DNA of 64,000 nucleotides, taken from contig CAAERO010000005.1 in NCBI GenBank assembly GCA_900758495.1, positions 124,001-188,000 on the forward strand, in the 5' to 3' direction. Source of the stretch: Bacilli bacterium. Its GTDB lineage: Bacteria > Bacillota_I > Bacilli_A > RF39 > UBA660. The notes below the pieces were generated by a model. The model was not told the origin of the DNA. It did not search any database and was given only the letters and a program-made list of their open reading frames with translations. This document shows positions 1 to 6,615 of this stretch, piece after piece; positions within the stretch are counted from its first letter, which is position 1; the number at the start of each line of letters is the position of its first letter. Both the position numbers and the translations under genes were made by a program.

Positions 1-2
1 CT

Positions 3-71
3 GATAATATTATTGACAAGGTGGAAGGAACTTTAAGAAAAGATAAAAATAAACAGAAAAGTAGTGGTTAA
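3..71 (+). CDS. C-terminal end of an upstream gene (partial)
   Basis: An open frame enters from the left edge and stops at TAA 69-71. It encodes 22 residues, rich in Lys and Asp (…KVEGTLRKDKNKQKSSG). A rho-independent terminator follows immediately and overlaps the stop codon, which supports this being the real end of a gene. Too little is present to name a family. Confidence 0.4.
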   Translation, partial: DNIIDKVEGTLRKDKNKQKSSG

Positions 72-90
72 ACAGCCACTTATTTTTTTT
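63..90 (+). terminator. Rho-independent terminator
   Basis: AGTGGTT and AGCCACT pair around a 4-nt loop (one G-U pair) and are followed by a long T run (81-90). It separates the gene at the left edge from the agrA promoter region. Confidence 0.75.
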
Positions 91-96
91 GCAAAA

Positions 97-128
97 TTTT
101 CCACATTTATGGAAAAATATGGTAAAAT
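97..128 (+). promoter_or_regulatory. Candidate agrA promoter with overlapping inverted repeat
   Basis: An extended -10 (TGG followed by TAAAAT, 120-128) lies 25 bases before the agrA start; the -35 is weak. A perfect 7-bp inverted repeat, TTTTCCA…TGGAAAA (97-116), covers the -35 and spacer, a typical operator position. The regulator is unknown. Confidence 0.4.
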
Positions 129-152
129 CGAATTAAATCGGAGGTTATTACT

Positions 153-899
153 ATGATTAATTTTATAATTTGTGATGATGAGAAACTTTTTAGAGAGACA
201 CTTAAAAAAAAGATTGACAGCTGTATGATGAGAACGACTATCGAATATAAAATTCATTTTTTTGGTTGTTATGATAGAAAATTTAAAGATTTTACTGAAA
301 ATATAAATCAATATAATGTTTATTTTCTAGATATTATAACTCCTCATGGTACAGGAATGGATGCAGCTAGATATATTAGAGACAAAACAGGTGATTGGAA
401 TTCAATAATAGTTTTTGTTACTAACTATAACGAATATCGCTTTAAAGTTTTATCATCACGACTAGGGGTATTTGATTTTGTTAGAAAATCTCCTAAAGCC
501 TTAAGCAGAATAAGTGATATTATTTCTATTGTCATTTCTAGATATACTACTACTTCTACTAAGTGTATTACTTTTGAAAAAGACCATTCAATATTTAAAA
601 TTAAATATAAAGATATTATCTATATTGAACGAGAATTAAATAGTAAAAGTTGTATTTTGTTTTCTACTACTGGTGAGTTTAGAATTACAAAGTCTTTATC
701 AGAAATAGAAGCAACTTTAGATGGACGTTTTTTTAGAACTCATCGCAGTGCAATAGTTAATATTGATAATATACAAGAATATAATATTCGTACAAATGTA
801 ATTACTTTTTATAATGGTGAAAGGACTGATTTAATATCTAGAAACAAAAAGAAGGAGTTGAAGCAACGTGTCATCAATAGTAGTCAGATGCATAAATAA
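153..899 (+). CDS. agrA: LytTR-family response regulator (AgrA-like)
   Basis: Cytoplasmic response regulator of 248 residues. The N-terminal receiver domain (about 1-125) has the acidic DD pair at 8-9, phospho-acceptor D60 (YFLD), T90 and K112. The C-terminal LytTR DNA-binding domain (about 135-240) carries the usual F-x-R-x-H-R-S-x-I-V-N block (RFFRTHRSAIVN). The length matches AgrA. The start is set by GGAGG at 140-144. It overlaps the kinase gene by 32 bp, and agrB/agrD lie just beyond, so it is read as the response regulator of an agr quorum-sensing system. The family normally binds paired direct repeats with a spacing of about 21 bp, and such a pair is seen at 3073-3105. It could be another LytTR regulator, but the neighbours make AgrA most likely. 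Confidence 0.85.
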   Translation: MINFIICDDEKLFRETLKKKIDSCMMRTTIEYKIHFFGCYDRKFKDFTENINQYNVYFLDIITPHGTGMDAARYIRDKTGDWNSIIVFVTNYNEYRFKVLSSRLGVFDFVRKSPKALSRISDIISIVISRYTTTSTKCITFEKDHSIFKIKYKDIIYIERELNSKSCILFSTTGEFRITKSLSEIEATLDGRFFRTHRSAIVNIDNIQEYNIRTNVITFYNGERTDLISRNKKKELKQRVINSSQMHK

Positions 900-2169
900 T
901 TTAGTGATGATATTAGCTATAATATTAACAACACAAAATATTACAAATAAGAAGGTAAAATTATTTTCCATTCGTACTATATTTTGGATTGGTGTAACTT
1001 TCTTACCGTGTTTAATATTTGTTGATGGTGGTTATAATTTACTTTTTACAACCTTATCATTACTGTTCTTTTCTTTTTCGTTAAAAAATATATTTCAAAT
1101 TGATTTTTCTGAAACAATGTTTTTAACATTATGTTTTATGATAGCCTCTATTTTACCTGATTTGATTTTTTGTATGATTGGCATCAACTTTATTAATTAT
1201 AGTACTTTGATTGACAATCAAACAGTTACAATTTTTACAAATCTACTTACATCATTATTTACAACATCTTTATTCAGAATTCCAACGATTTCAAAATTTT
1301 TATCAACTGCTCAAAAACATTTAAGAGATGTTAAATATAAAGATTTAATTATATTTGTTTTAATTGCTTCTGTGGCGATTGGTATTGCCTATTATATTAT
1401 TGTTGAACTATATAAACCCACTAAATTTTATTTTACAACTAATGTCATCATTATAATAATGATAATGCTAATATTTATATATATGTTAAAGGTAATTAAA
1501 TATGACCAATTAAAAAGTAGAAATAATGTTTTGTACGAATGTATGAAAAATATTGAAAGTTATCAAGAAAAACAGGACTTAAAAATTCATGAATATAAAA
1601 ATCAATTGTCTAAAATAACAGCTATAACTACTGATGAAAAAATCATAGATAAAATAGAAGAAATTTTAGATGTAGATTTGACAGCAGATACTTATTTACT
1701 TGGTAAAATTAAAAATATACCAAAAGGTGAATTGAAAAGTTTAATTTATTACAAATTGCTTGTTGCTAAAAGGGAAAATGTTAATCTATCAATTGATATA
1801 TCCTCTGATCTTACTGATGAAAACTATGAATTTAATAAAAGACAAGAAAAGTCACTAAGTCATTTAATTGGTATATCGTTTGATAATGCAATAGAAGCTG
1901 CAAGAGATTCAAAAGAACGAGAATTATTTCTTGAAATTTATGAAACAAGTGTGGGAATGACTTTTTCTATAACTAATACCTTTTCTGGTAATGTTGATTT
2001 AAATAAAATTGGTCAACTAGGATATACAACTAAAGGGGAAAATCACGGTAAAGGTCTACATTTTATGAAAAAGATTGTTGAAAATAAAATAGGATTATAT
2101 ACAAGAACAATTATATCCAATAATTATTTTACACAAAAAATAATTATAAATAAAAGAACTGATAAATAA
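868..2169 (+). CDS. agrC: Agr-type sensor histidine kinase (AgrC-like)
   Basis: Membrane sensor kinase of 433 residues. About six hydrophobic segments fill residues 8-210, as in AgrC receptors. The dimerisation/phospho-acceptor helix has H241 (HEYKNQL). The GHKL ATPase domain has the N-box at N340 (SFDNAIEAA) and a G-box (HGKGLHFM, about 393-400). It starts at GTG 868, preceded by AAGGAG at 852-857, inside the 3' end of agrA; the overlap implies coupled translation. It is expected to bind the cyclic peptide made from agrD and phosphorylate the partner regulator. A perfect 8-bp terminator hairpin follows the stop. The gene order, regulator before kinase, is the reverse of staphylococcal agrBDCA. 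Confidence 0.87.
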   Translation: MSSIVVRCINNLVMILAIILTTQNITNKKVKLFSIRTIFWIGVTFLPCLIFVDGGYNLLFTTLSLLFFSFSLKNIFQIDFSETMFLTLCFMIASILPDLIFCMIGINFINYSTLIDNQTVTIFTNLLTSLFTTSLFRIPTISKFLSTAQKHLRDVKYKDLIIFVLIASVAIGIAYYIIVELYKPTKFYFTTNVIIIIMIMLIFIYMLKVIKYDQLKSRNNVLYECMKNIESYQEKQDLKIHEYKNQLSKITAITTDEKIIDKIEEILDVDLTADTYLLGKIKNIPKGELKSLIYYKLLVAKRENVNLSIDISSDLTDENYEFNKRQEKSLSHLIGISFDNAIEAARDSKERELFLEIYETSVGMTFSITNTFSGNVDLNKIGQLGYTTKGENHGKGLHFMKKIVENKIGLYTRTIISNNYFTQKIIINKRTDK

Positions 2170-2192
2170 TTACTGTTTATCAGCTCTTTTTG
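2159..2192. terminator. Bidirectional terminator between agrC and agrD
   Basis: CTGATAAA (2159-2166) and TTTATCAG (2176-2183) form a perfect 8-bp stem. The plus strand continues into CTCTTTTT. It overlaps the agrC stop and lies just beyond the agrD stop, so it can end both converging transcripts. Confidence 0.7.
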
Positions 2193-2208
2193 TAGGAATA
2201 ATTATTAA

Positions 2209-2328
2209 TTAATCCATATTTTTTAATGCTTTTGGTTCATCCATAGCCCACCAAAGACATCCAACGCTTGCAGAAGCAGTAGCTAGCATTCCTAAAGCTA
2301 CTAGTAATTTTGCAACTCTTTTTTTCAT
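2209..2328 (-). CDS. agrD: AgrD-like cyclic lactone autoinducer prepeptide
   Basis: A 39-residue peptide gene, short enough to be missed by default gene callers. The start ATG (2326-2328) follows AGAGGAAAA. The N-terminus is a basic amphipathic helix (KKRVAKLLVALGMLATASAS). The core is G-C24-L-W-W-A, followed by an acidic/Pro tail (MDEPKALKNMD). This layout (helical leader, Cys plus aromatic residues, then D/E-x-P-x-x-L-K) is that of clostridial AgrD precursors. By family rule, AgrB cuts after the core and closes a thiolactone between C24 and a residue four positions on, predicting a five-residue ring C-L-W-W-A. It lies directly downstream of agrB on the same strand, as AgrD should. Ring size is inferred. 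Confidence 0.85.
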   Translation of the reverse strand: MKKRVAKLLVALGMLATASASVGCLWWAMDEPKALKNMD

Positions 2329-2349
2329 AATTTTCCTCTTTTCTATTTT

Positions 2350-2369
2350 AAATGTCTTAATGACATTTA
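2350..2369 (-). other. Small hairpin between agrB and agrD
   Basis: AAATGTC and GACATTT pair around TTAAT, straddling the agrB stop codon and lying upstream of the agrD ribosome binding site. It has no T run, so it is not an obvious terminator. It could affect mRNA stability or the relative output of agrB and agrD. Confidence 0.4.
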
Positions 2370-2951
2370 AACCATTAAGTAATTTCTATATGGCATTCCA
2401 TACAATTTATAAGTTATAGGCAAAATTATAATTGTTTCAATTATTAGCCCTGACAAGAGATAAGTTGAAATATTATTGTTATTAAATACAATAATTAAAA
2501 TTGAATAAACAATTGCTAATATACAAGCTGCTATTTTTCTAAATAGTCGTTTCTTTTTATTTGTTAATGGCCTTTTTTCTGTATCAGCTGGTGCGTATAA
2601 TAAGAAACATATAAAGCAAATTATACATATGATAATTTTTACTGATAGAGAAATTGTAATTTTTGAGAATAATAAAGGAATACCAACTAACAAAATAATT
2701 GAAGAAATCAAACAAGTGGATGATTTATTAGCGTGTAATCCAAATGCTGGGTATCTAATAATGTTGAAAAATATTAGTGATAAAGTAAATTCTTTTAATA
2801 TTCCGAGTAGAAATGCTAAAGGGAATATCACTAGTAATTTACCAAATGTTAGATAAATTCCTTCAAGTCCATATCGCAGTTCTTCTTCTTGTATTTCTAT
2901 ATTGTTATTTTTAACAAAAGATATACAACCATTTAAAAACTTTTCTTTCAT
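2367..2951 (-). CDS. agrB: AgrB-like accessory gene regulator protease
   Basis: Integral membrane cysteine protease of 194 residues that processes the AgrD prepeptide. The catalytic pair is visible as H73 (GLHA) and C80 (SSTC), seven residues apart as in staphylococcal AgrB. The conserved polar loop YAPADTEKRPL follows, and several hydrophobic segments span the chain. The start at 2951 is chosen because GAGAGG sits just before it; an upstream in-frame ATG at 3026 has no ribosome binding site and would add a basic tail unlike the family. It runs opposite to agrA/agrC and is followed by agrD. Repeats typical of LytTR target sites lie upstream. Confidence 0.88.
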   Translation of the reverse strand: MKEKFLNGCISFVKNNNIEIQEEELRYGLEGIYLTFGKLLVIFPLAFLLGILKEFTLSLIFFNIIRYPAFGLHANKSSTCLISSIILLVGIPLLFSKITISLSVKIIICIICFICFLLYAPADTEKRPLTNKKKRLFRKIAACILAIVYSILIIVFNNNNISTYLLSGLIIETIIILPITYKLYGMPYRNYLMV

Positions 2952-3030
2952 CTTTATACCTCTCTTGTTGTAATAATCGTACAATAAAAATTTTCTCTTT
3001 TTATAATTGTTCTTTTTAGGTTGCAAAATT

Positions 3031-3037
3031 TGTCGAA
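3031..3037 (+). promoter_or_regulatory. Possible Spo0A box (TGTCGAA) upstream of agrB
   Basis: TGTCGAA matches the Spo0A box consensus exactly. It lies between the paired repeats and the agrB start, near the predicted agrB transcription start. A spo0A gene is present in the window (50164). A 7-mer can occur by chance several times in 64 kb, so this is only suggestive. Confidence 0.25.
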
Positions 3038-3047
3038 AAGATGAAAA

Positions 3048-3076
3048 AATATATAATTAAGTAGTAAAATTTACCA
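3048..3076 (-). promoter_or_regulatory. Candidate agrB promoter
   Basis: On the minus strand, TGGTAA (3076-3071) and TATATT (3053-3048) are separated by 17 bases. The poor -35 overlaps the proximal 12-bp repeat, the arrangement seen in activator-dependent agr promoters. Confidence 0.35.
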
Positions 3077-3105
3077 TTTAAGGTGATAATAATACCATTT
3101 ACGGT
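3073..3105. promoter_or_regulatory. Paired direct repeats, likely AgrA/LytTR binding site
   Basis: ACCATTTAAGGT (3073-3084) and ACCATTTACGGT (3094-3105) match at 11 of 12 positions and start 21 bp apart, two helical turns. LytTR regulators bind two 9-bp direct repeats at about this spacing. On the minus strand ACCGTAAAT matches 8 of 9 positions of the published W-M-M-G-T-T-N-R-K consensus. The pair lies between agrB and the divergent csp gene and could act on either. Confidence 0.55.
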
Positions 3106-3131
3106 AAAAAAAATAATATCATTAAAAAATA

Positions 3132-3140
3132 TGATAAGAT
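3132..3140 (+). promoter_or_regulatory. Candidate csp promoter (extended -10)
   Basis: TGA followed by TAAGAT gives an extended -10 with no good -35. It would give a 5' leader of about 70 bases before csp, in keeping with cold-shock mRNAs. The paired repeats lie just upstream of the -35 position. Confidence 0.4.
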
Positions 3141-3216
3141 ACAATTACATCGTTTTAAGAAGTCGGAGTTAAGCCAACTTAATTAATTGGTGTAATAATT
3201 TGTGGAGGTGAGCCGT

Positions 3217-3435
3217 ATGATAGGCAAAGTAAAATGGTTTAATAATGAGAAAGGATATGGATTTATTGAATATAAGGAAAATGAAGACATATTTGTTCAC
3301 TATTCAACCATTAACATCATAGGTTATAAGACATTATCGGAGGGTCAATATGTGGAATTTACTTTACTTGAAACTAGTAAAGGATACCAAGCCGTTGATG
3401 TAACGCCTGTTAAGGAACCAGCTATTGTAAAATAG
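3217..3435 (+). CDS. csp: Cold-shock protein (CspA family)
   Basis: Single OB-fold nucleic-acid chaperone of 72 residues, the usual size. RNP1 is seen as KGYGFI (12-17) and RNP2 as DIFVHY (24-29), with the N-terminal GKVKWFN strand. It binds single-stranded RNA/DNA and melts mRNA structure in the cytoplasm. The start is at 3217 because GGAGGTGAG sits seven bases upstream; an in-frame GTG at 3202 lies inside that ribosome binding site. The gene is divergent from agrB and stands alone, with its terminator folding over the stop codon. Confidence 0.92.
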   Translation: MIGKVKWFNNEKGYGFIEYKENEDIFVHYSTINIIGYKTLSEGQYVEFTLLETSKGYQAVDVTPVKEPAIVK

Positions 3436-3448
3436 TTGGTTTTTCTTT
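3417..3448 (+). terminator. Terminator of csp
   Basis: ACCAGCTAT pairs with ATAGTTGGT (one G-U) around a 6-nt loop, followed by TTTTTCTTT. The stem includes the csp stop codon. Confidence 0.8.
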
Positions 3449-3523
3449 AGTAATTTTCATAATTTAGCGGTAATTATCCCATAATTTTTGACAACAAAGT
3501 ATCTTCTTTTTTTACTACAATTA

Positions 3524-3532
3524 TGCTATACT
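3524..3532 (+). promoter_or_regulatory. Candidate hpf promoter (extended -10)
   Basis: TGC followed by TATACT, 21 bases before the hpf start. A TTGACA at 3488-3493 is 33 bases away, too far to be its -35. Confidence 0.45.
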
Positions 3533-3553
3533 ACAGGTAAGGAGAGTGATAAT

Positions 3554-4084
3554 ATGGAAATAATTATCCGTGGTGACAAAATTGAAGTTACTAAAGCTAT
3601 GAAAGATTATATTGAGGAGAAATTGAAGCGACTAGACAAGTATCTTGAAAATAGTAATGAAGTAAGAGCAACAGTTGTAGTAAGAGTATCTTCTCATCGT
3701 CAAACTGTGGAGATAACTATTCCACTTCACAATTACATTATTCGTTCTGAAGAAACACAAGATGATTTTTATGCAGCTGTAGATAAAGCTATTGATATAA
3801 TGGAACGACAAATAAGGAAAAATAAGACTAGGCTTAAAGCTCGGGAAGAAAAAACAAGAATAGATTTTAAAATGATTGATATTCTTGAAGAAGATGATGA
3901 AAAAGAAAATAAGATTATCAAAAGGAAACAGGTAGAAGTTAAACCAATGGATGAAGAAGAAGCAATACTTCAGATGGAACTTATTGGACATCAATTCTAT
4001 CTATTTAAAAATATTGATACTTCAAAAGAAGCAGTAGTTTATAAAAGAAAAAATGGTGGATATGGTTTAATTGAAGCCGAATAA
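3554..4084 (+). CDS. hpf: Ribosome hibernation promoting factor, long form
   Basis: Protein of 176 residues. The N-terminal S30AE domain (about 1-100) begins MEIIIRGDKIEVTKAMKDYIEEKL and binds the 30S decoding region. An acidic linker and a C-terminal dimerisation domain (about 118-176, with KPMDEEEAILQMELIGHQFYLF) follow; that domain drives 100S ribosome pairing in Gram-positives. The start is chosen at 3554 behind AAGGAGAGTGATA; an in-frame upstream start would add residues that look like translated promoter. The gene is single and ends at its own terminator. Expected to be induced on slow growth. Confidence 0.93.
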   Translation: MEIIIRGDKIEVTKAMKDYIEEKLKRLDKYLENSNEVRATVVVRVSSHRQTVEITIPLHNYIIRSEETQDDFYAAVDKAIDIMERQIRKNKTRLKAREEKTRIDFKMIDILEEDDEKENKIIKRKQVEVKPMDEEEAILQMELIGHQFYLFKNIDTSKEAVVYKRKNGGYGLIEAE

Positions 4085-4088
4085 TAAT

Positions 4089-4118
4089 GGAGCAGTTAAT
4101 TATAGCTGCTCTTTTCTA
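4089..4118 (+). terminator. Terminator of hpf
   Basis: GAGCAG…CTGCTC (4090-4095 with 4106-4111, extendable by a G-U and an A-U pair) followed by TTTTCT. Confidence 0.75.
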
Positions 4119-4129
4119 AAGCTTGAAAT

Positions 4130-4348
4130 AAGACTACTGCGATTCCACTTACTTTAGATGATTGTATTACAGTAGCCAAAAGTTAGATATTATTGTATAC
4201 TTATGTCATCAGAGAATAATAAATACCAGAAAAGATTATCTGCACATGATTTTTCATGAGATTATTGCGCAAATCAAGTGATAGCTTAGTAAAAATTGCA
4301 GATTTAGAACATGGTGAAAAATTATCATTTATTAAAATCTATAAGATG
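4130..4348 (+). pseudogene. Decayed HD-type phosphohydrolase (RelA/SpoT-like) fragment
   Basis: No intact frame, but coding traces run through three frames on the plus strand: ENNKYQKRLSAHDF (around 4210-4250), then HEIIAQIK, then SDSLVKIADLEHGEKLS (about 4280-4330). The last block resembles the K-x-A-D-L-x-H-N motif of small HD hydrolases related to (p)ppGpp hydrolases, preceded as in that family by an amphipathic Y/F-x-E-x-I-x-x-I-K segment. At least two frameshifts and several stops break it. The assignment is by eye and uncertain. Confidence 0.35.
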
Positions 4349-4359
4349 TCTTATGGCAT

Positions 4360-4475
4360 GAGTTGATAAGGTAGTTAGAATATGGGGCAGTGACTGCTCA
4401 AATTAATGTCTGTGGAGATGGTAGACCGTGAGGTCTGTGAAATAGGAAGCAAATTGACTTTGAATAATGGGTAGT
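4360..4475 (+). pseudogene. Possible 3' remnant of a TnpB-type (IS605 OrfB) gene
   Basis: A broken plus-strand frame reads EL-IR, stop, LEYGAVTAQINVCGDGRP, stop. This resembles the end of TnpB proteins, where a helix EGxRxL is followed by a variable tail with an A/V-C-G-D/E motif. The DNA also forms two tight hairpins, GCAG-TGA-CTGC (about 4387-4397) and AGACC-GTGA-GGTCT (about 4423-4436), of the sort seen near insertion-sequence right ends. No transposase core remains. Confidence 0.25.
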
Positions 4476-4529
4476 TCACAAAAGCATATATTTGTGATAA
4501 TTTATATAGAAGAAAAGTGAGGGATAAGT

Positions 4530-5921
4530 ATGAAATTATACAATACTAGAACTAGACAAGTAGAGGAATTACAACCTAAAAATGGAAACACTATAAAGAT
4601 GTACACTTGTGGACCAACAGTTTATCATTATGCACATATTGGAAATTTGCGAACTTATATTTCTGAAGATATCTTAGAAAAAGGCTTAAAGTTTTTAGGC
4701 TATGATGTTCAAAGAGTGATGAATATAACTGATGTAGGTCATTTAGTTGGAGATGGTGATACAGGAGAAGATAAGATGGCAGTAGCAGCTAAAAGAGAAC
4801 GTAAATCTTCAATGGAAATAGCAAAGTACTATACAGATTGCTTTTTCGATGATTGTAAAAAACTAGGAATTAGAAAACCAGATGTAGTAACACCTGCGAC
4901 AGCTCACATACCTACTTATATTAAAATGATAGAAAAACTATTAAAAGATAATTATGCTTATATCTCAAATGGTAATATTTACTATAATACAGCAAAATTT
5001 CCAAAATATTATGAATTATCTGGTAGAAATAAAGAAGAACTTTTAGTAGCAGCAAGAAATGATATAGAACAAGATAAAGCTAAGAGAAATCCTTTTGATT
5101 TTGGGCTATGGTTTACCAATTCCAAGTTTAATAATCAGGAATTAAAGTGGGATTCACCTTGGGGAGAAGGTTATCCTGGGTGGCATATAGAATGTTCTGG
5201 TATCTCAATTGAAGAACTTGGTGATTATTTAGATATTCATTGTGGTGCTGAAGATGCTGTTTTTCCTCATCATACTAATGAAATTGCACAGAGTGAAGCT
5301 TATCTTGGTCATCCTTGGTGCGATTTTTGGGTTCATATGGGCTTTTTAAATGATAAGGGTGGAAAAATGAGTAAGTCAAGAGGAGAATTTCTTACAGTAT
5401 CTTTATTAGAAGAAAAAGGATATAATCCTTTGAGTTATAGATATTTATGCTTAAATTCTTATTATCATAATCAGTTGACATTTAGTTATGATATTTTAGA
5501 TGGAGCTGAAAATGCTTATCTAAAATTAAAAAGAAAAGTAGCAAATCTTAAAGATGATGGTAATGTTAATAAAGAAAAGATAGAAGAGTATGTTACCGAA
5601 TTTAAAAATGCAATCAGTAATGATTTGAATTCTTCTAATATGATTACGTTACTTTATGATGTTTTAAAAGATGAAGACTTATCTGATAAGAGTAAATTGT
5701 TATTAGTAGAAAAATTTGATAAAGTTTTGTCTTTAGATTTACTAAATAATGAAACAATTAATGTAGAAAATGAATCTTGGATAAAAGAAAAAATAGAAGA
5801 AAGAATGAGAGCTAAAACTGAAAAAAATTATCAAAAAGCCGATGAAATTCGTAAAGAATTATTAGAAAAAGGAATTGTTTTAAAAGATGGACGAGATGGT
5901 ACAACTTTTGAGAGAAAGTAG
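4530..5921 (+). CDS. cysS: Cysteinyl-tRNA synthetase
   Basis: Class I aminoacyl-tRNA synthetase that charges tRNA-Cys with cysteine in the cytoplasm; 463 residues, normal size. The HIGH-type motif is AHIGN (35-39) and KMSKS is at 279-283. Zinc ligands are seen as C27 (TCGPT), C222 (HIECS), H247 and E251 (PHHTNE). The C-terminal helical tRNA-binding region is present. The start follows a modest GTGAGGG site. It opens a run cysS, a membrane gene, mrnC, rlmB and a sigH-like gene, matching the Bacillus order. I found no T-box leader upstream. Confidence 0.97.
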   Translation: MKLYNTRTRQVEELQPKNGNTIKMYTCGPTVYHYAHIGNLRTYISEDILEKGLKFLGYDVQRVMNITDVGHLVGDGDTGEDKMAVAAKRERKSSMEIAKYYTDCFFDDCKKLGIRKPDVVTPATAHIPTYIKMIEKLLKDNYAYISNGNIYYNTAKFPKYYELSGRNKEELLVAARNDIEQDKAKRNPFDFGLWFTNSKFNNQELKWDSPWGEGYPGWHIECSGISIEELGDYLDIHCGAEDAVFPHHTNEIAQSEAYLGHPWCDFWVHMGFLNDKGGKMSKSRGEFLTVSLLEEKGYNPLSYRYLCLNSYYHNQLTFSYDILDGAENAYLKLKRKVANLKDDGNVNKEKIEEYVTEFKNAISNDLNSSNMITLLYDVLKDEDLSDKSKLLLVEKFDKVLSLDLLNNETINVENESWIKEKIEERMRAKTEKNYQKADEIRKELLEKGIVLKDGRDGTTFERK

Positions 5922-5927
5922 GTCTAG

Positions 5928-6611
5928 ATGGAAGTATATAAAATTATAGGTTTATTGCTAGTAATAACAGCAATAGTAGTTTCTCTAATATTATCAATTG
6001 TATATTATGTAAGACATGCTAAATATAAAAAAGTTAATACTTCATTGGGAAAAACTGGTGGAGAGATAGCTGTGATGTTACTGAAAAAATATAATCTTAA
6101 AGATATTAAACTAGAAACAATTTCTGGAAAAGAAAGATACTTTTTTACTCCAAATACTATTTATTTATCAGAAGATTTATATAAAGGAAAAACAGTATAT
6201 GATACAGTTGTCAGTGCTTATACTACTTACTCTTTTATTAAAAAAAATGAAAATAAATATTTAATTAAATTCTTATCGAATTTATCTTCCTTTTTAAAAT
6301 ATACAATATTGTTTAGCTATTCAATTATTTTATTGGGACTTAGTTTTGAGATAGAAAATACTGTTTGGATTGGAGTTTATCTTCTTATCTTTGCTTTTAT
6401 TGCAAACTTATTATTATTTTTAGAGGAAAATAAATTAGTTCATCCAATTGTAATGGAACTTAGGGATGCTGAAATAATAGATATAAAAGAAAAAGAAGCT
6501 CTAACTAAGATGTTATCATCTGTTGTTAATTTATCTATTGCTTCCTTAGTTTTTAATCTAGTGTCTTTATTTCAAAAAATAATTAATATTTTAATAAATG
6601 ATGAGGAGTAA
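5928..6611 (+). CDS. YugP-like membrane protein lacking the zinc-protease motif
   Basis: Integral membrane protein of 227 residues. The N-terminal helix (7-29) is followed by KTGGEIAVMLLKKYNLKDIKLE and a segment ending in IYLSEDLYKGKTVY (78-91). This matches the zinc-metallopeptidase family of Bacillus YugP (T-G-x-x-V-A-x-x-I-L… then L-S-x-x-V-Y-x-x-x-S). In that family H-E-A-G-H follows; here the same position reads SAYTTYSFIKK (96-106), so both metal His residues and the catalytic Glu are absent. Three further hydrophobic segments follow (about 122-166 and 195-215). It starts six bases after cysS. Likely a catalytically dead relative; its role is unknown. Confidence 0.6.
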   Translation: MEVYKIIGLLLVITAIVVSLILSIVYYVRHAKYKKVNTSLGKTGGEIAVMLLKKYNLKDIKLETISGKERYFFTPNTIYLSEDLYKGKTVYDTVVSAYTTYSFIKKNENKYLIKFLSNLSSFLKYTILFSYSIILLGLSFEIENTVWIGVYLLIFAFIANLLLFLEENKLVHPIVMELRDAEIIDIKEKEALTKMLSSVVNLSIASLVFNLVSLFQKIINILINDEE

Positions 6612-6615
6612 TATT

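Noticed and set aside
2629..2856. Plus-strand open frame opposite agrB
   Set aside because: It is the antisense shadow of a well-supported AgrB gene, has no ribosome binding site and no family resemblance.
3073..3105. Direct repeats as a transposon target duplication or CRISPR-like repeat
   Set aside because: Only two copies, 9-base spacer, no flanking element; the helical spacing fits a protein-binding site.
3488..3493. TTGACA as -35 of the hpf promoter
   Set aside because: It is 33 bases from the TATACT -10; an extended -10 explains the promoter better.
4381..4480. T-box or tRNA-like structure upstream of cysS, from the two tight hairpins
   Set aside because: No AGGGTGGNACCGCG-type T-box sequence, no terminator/antiterminator pair, and no cloverleaf with an acceptor stem. 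Translation suggests gene remnants instead.
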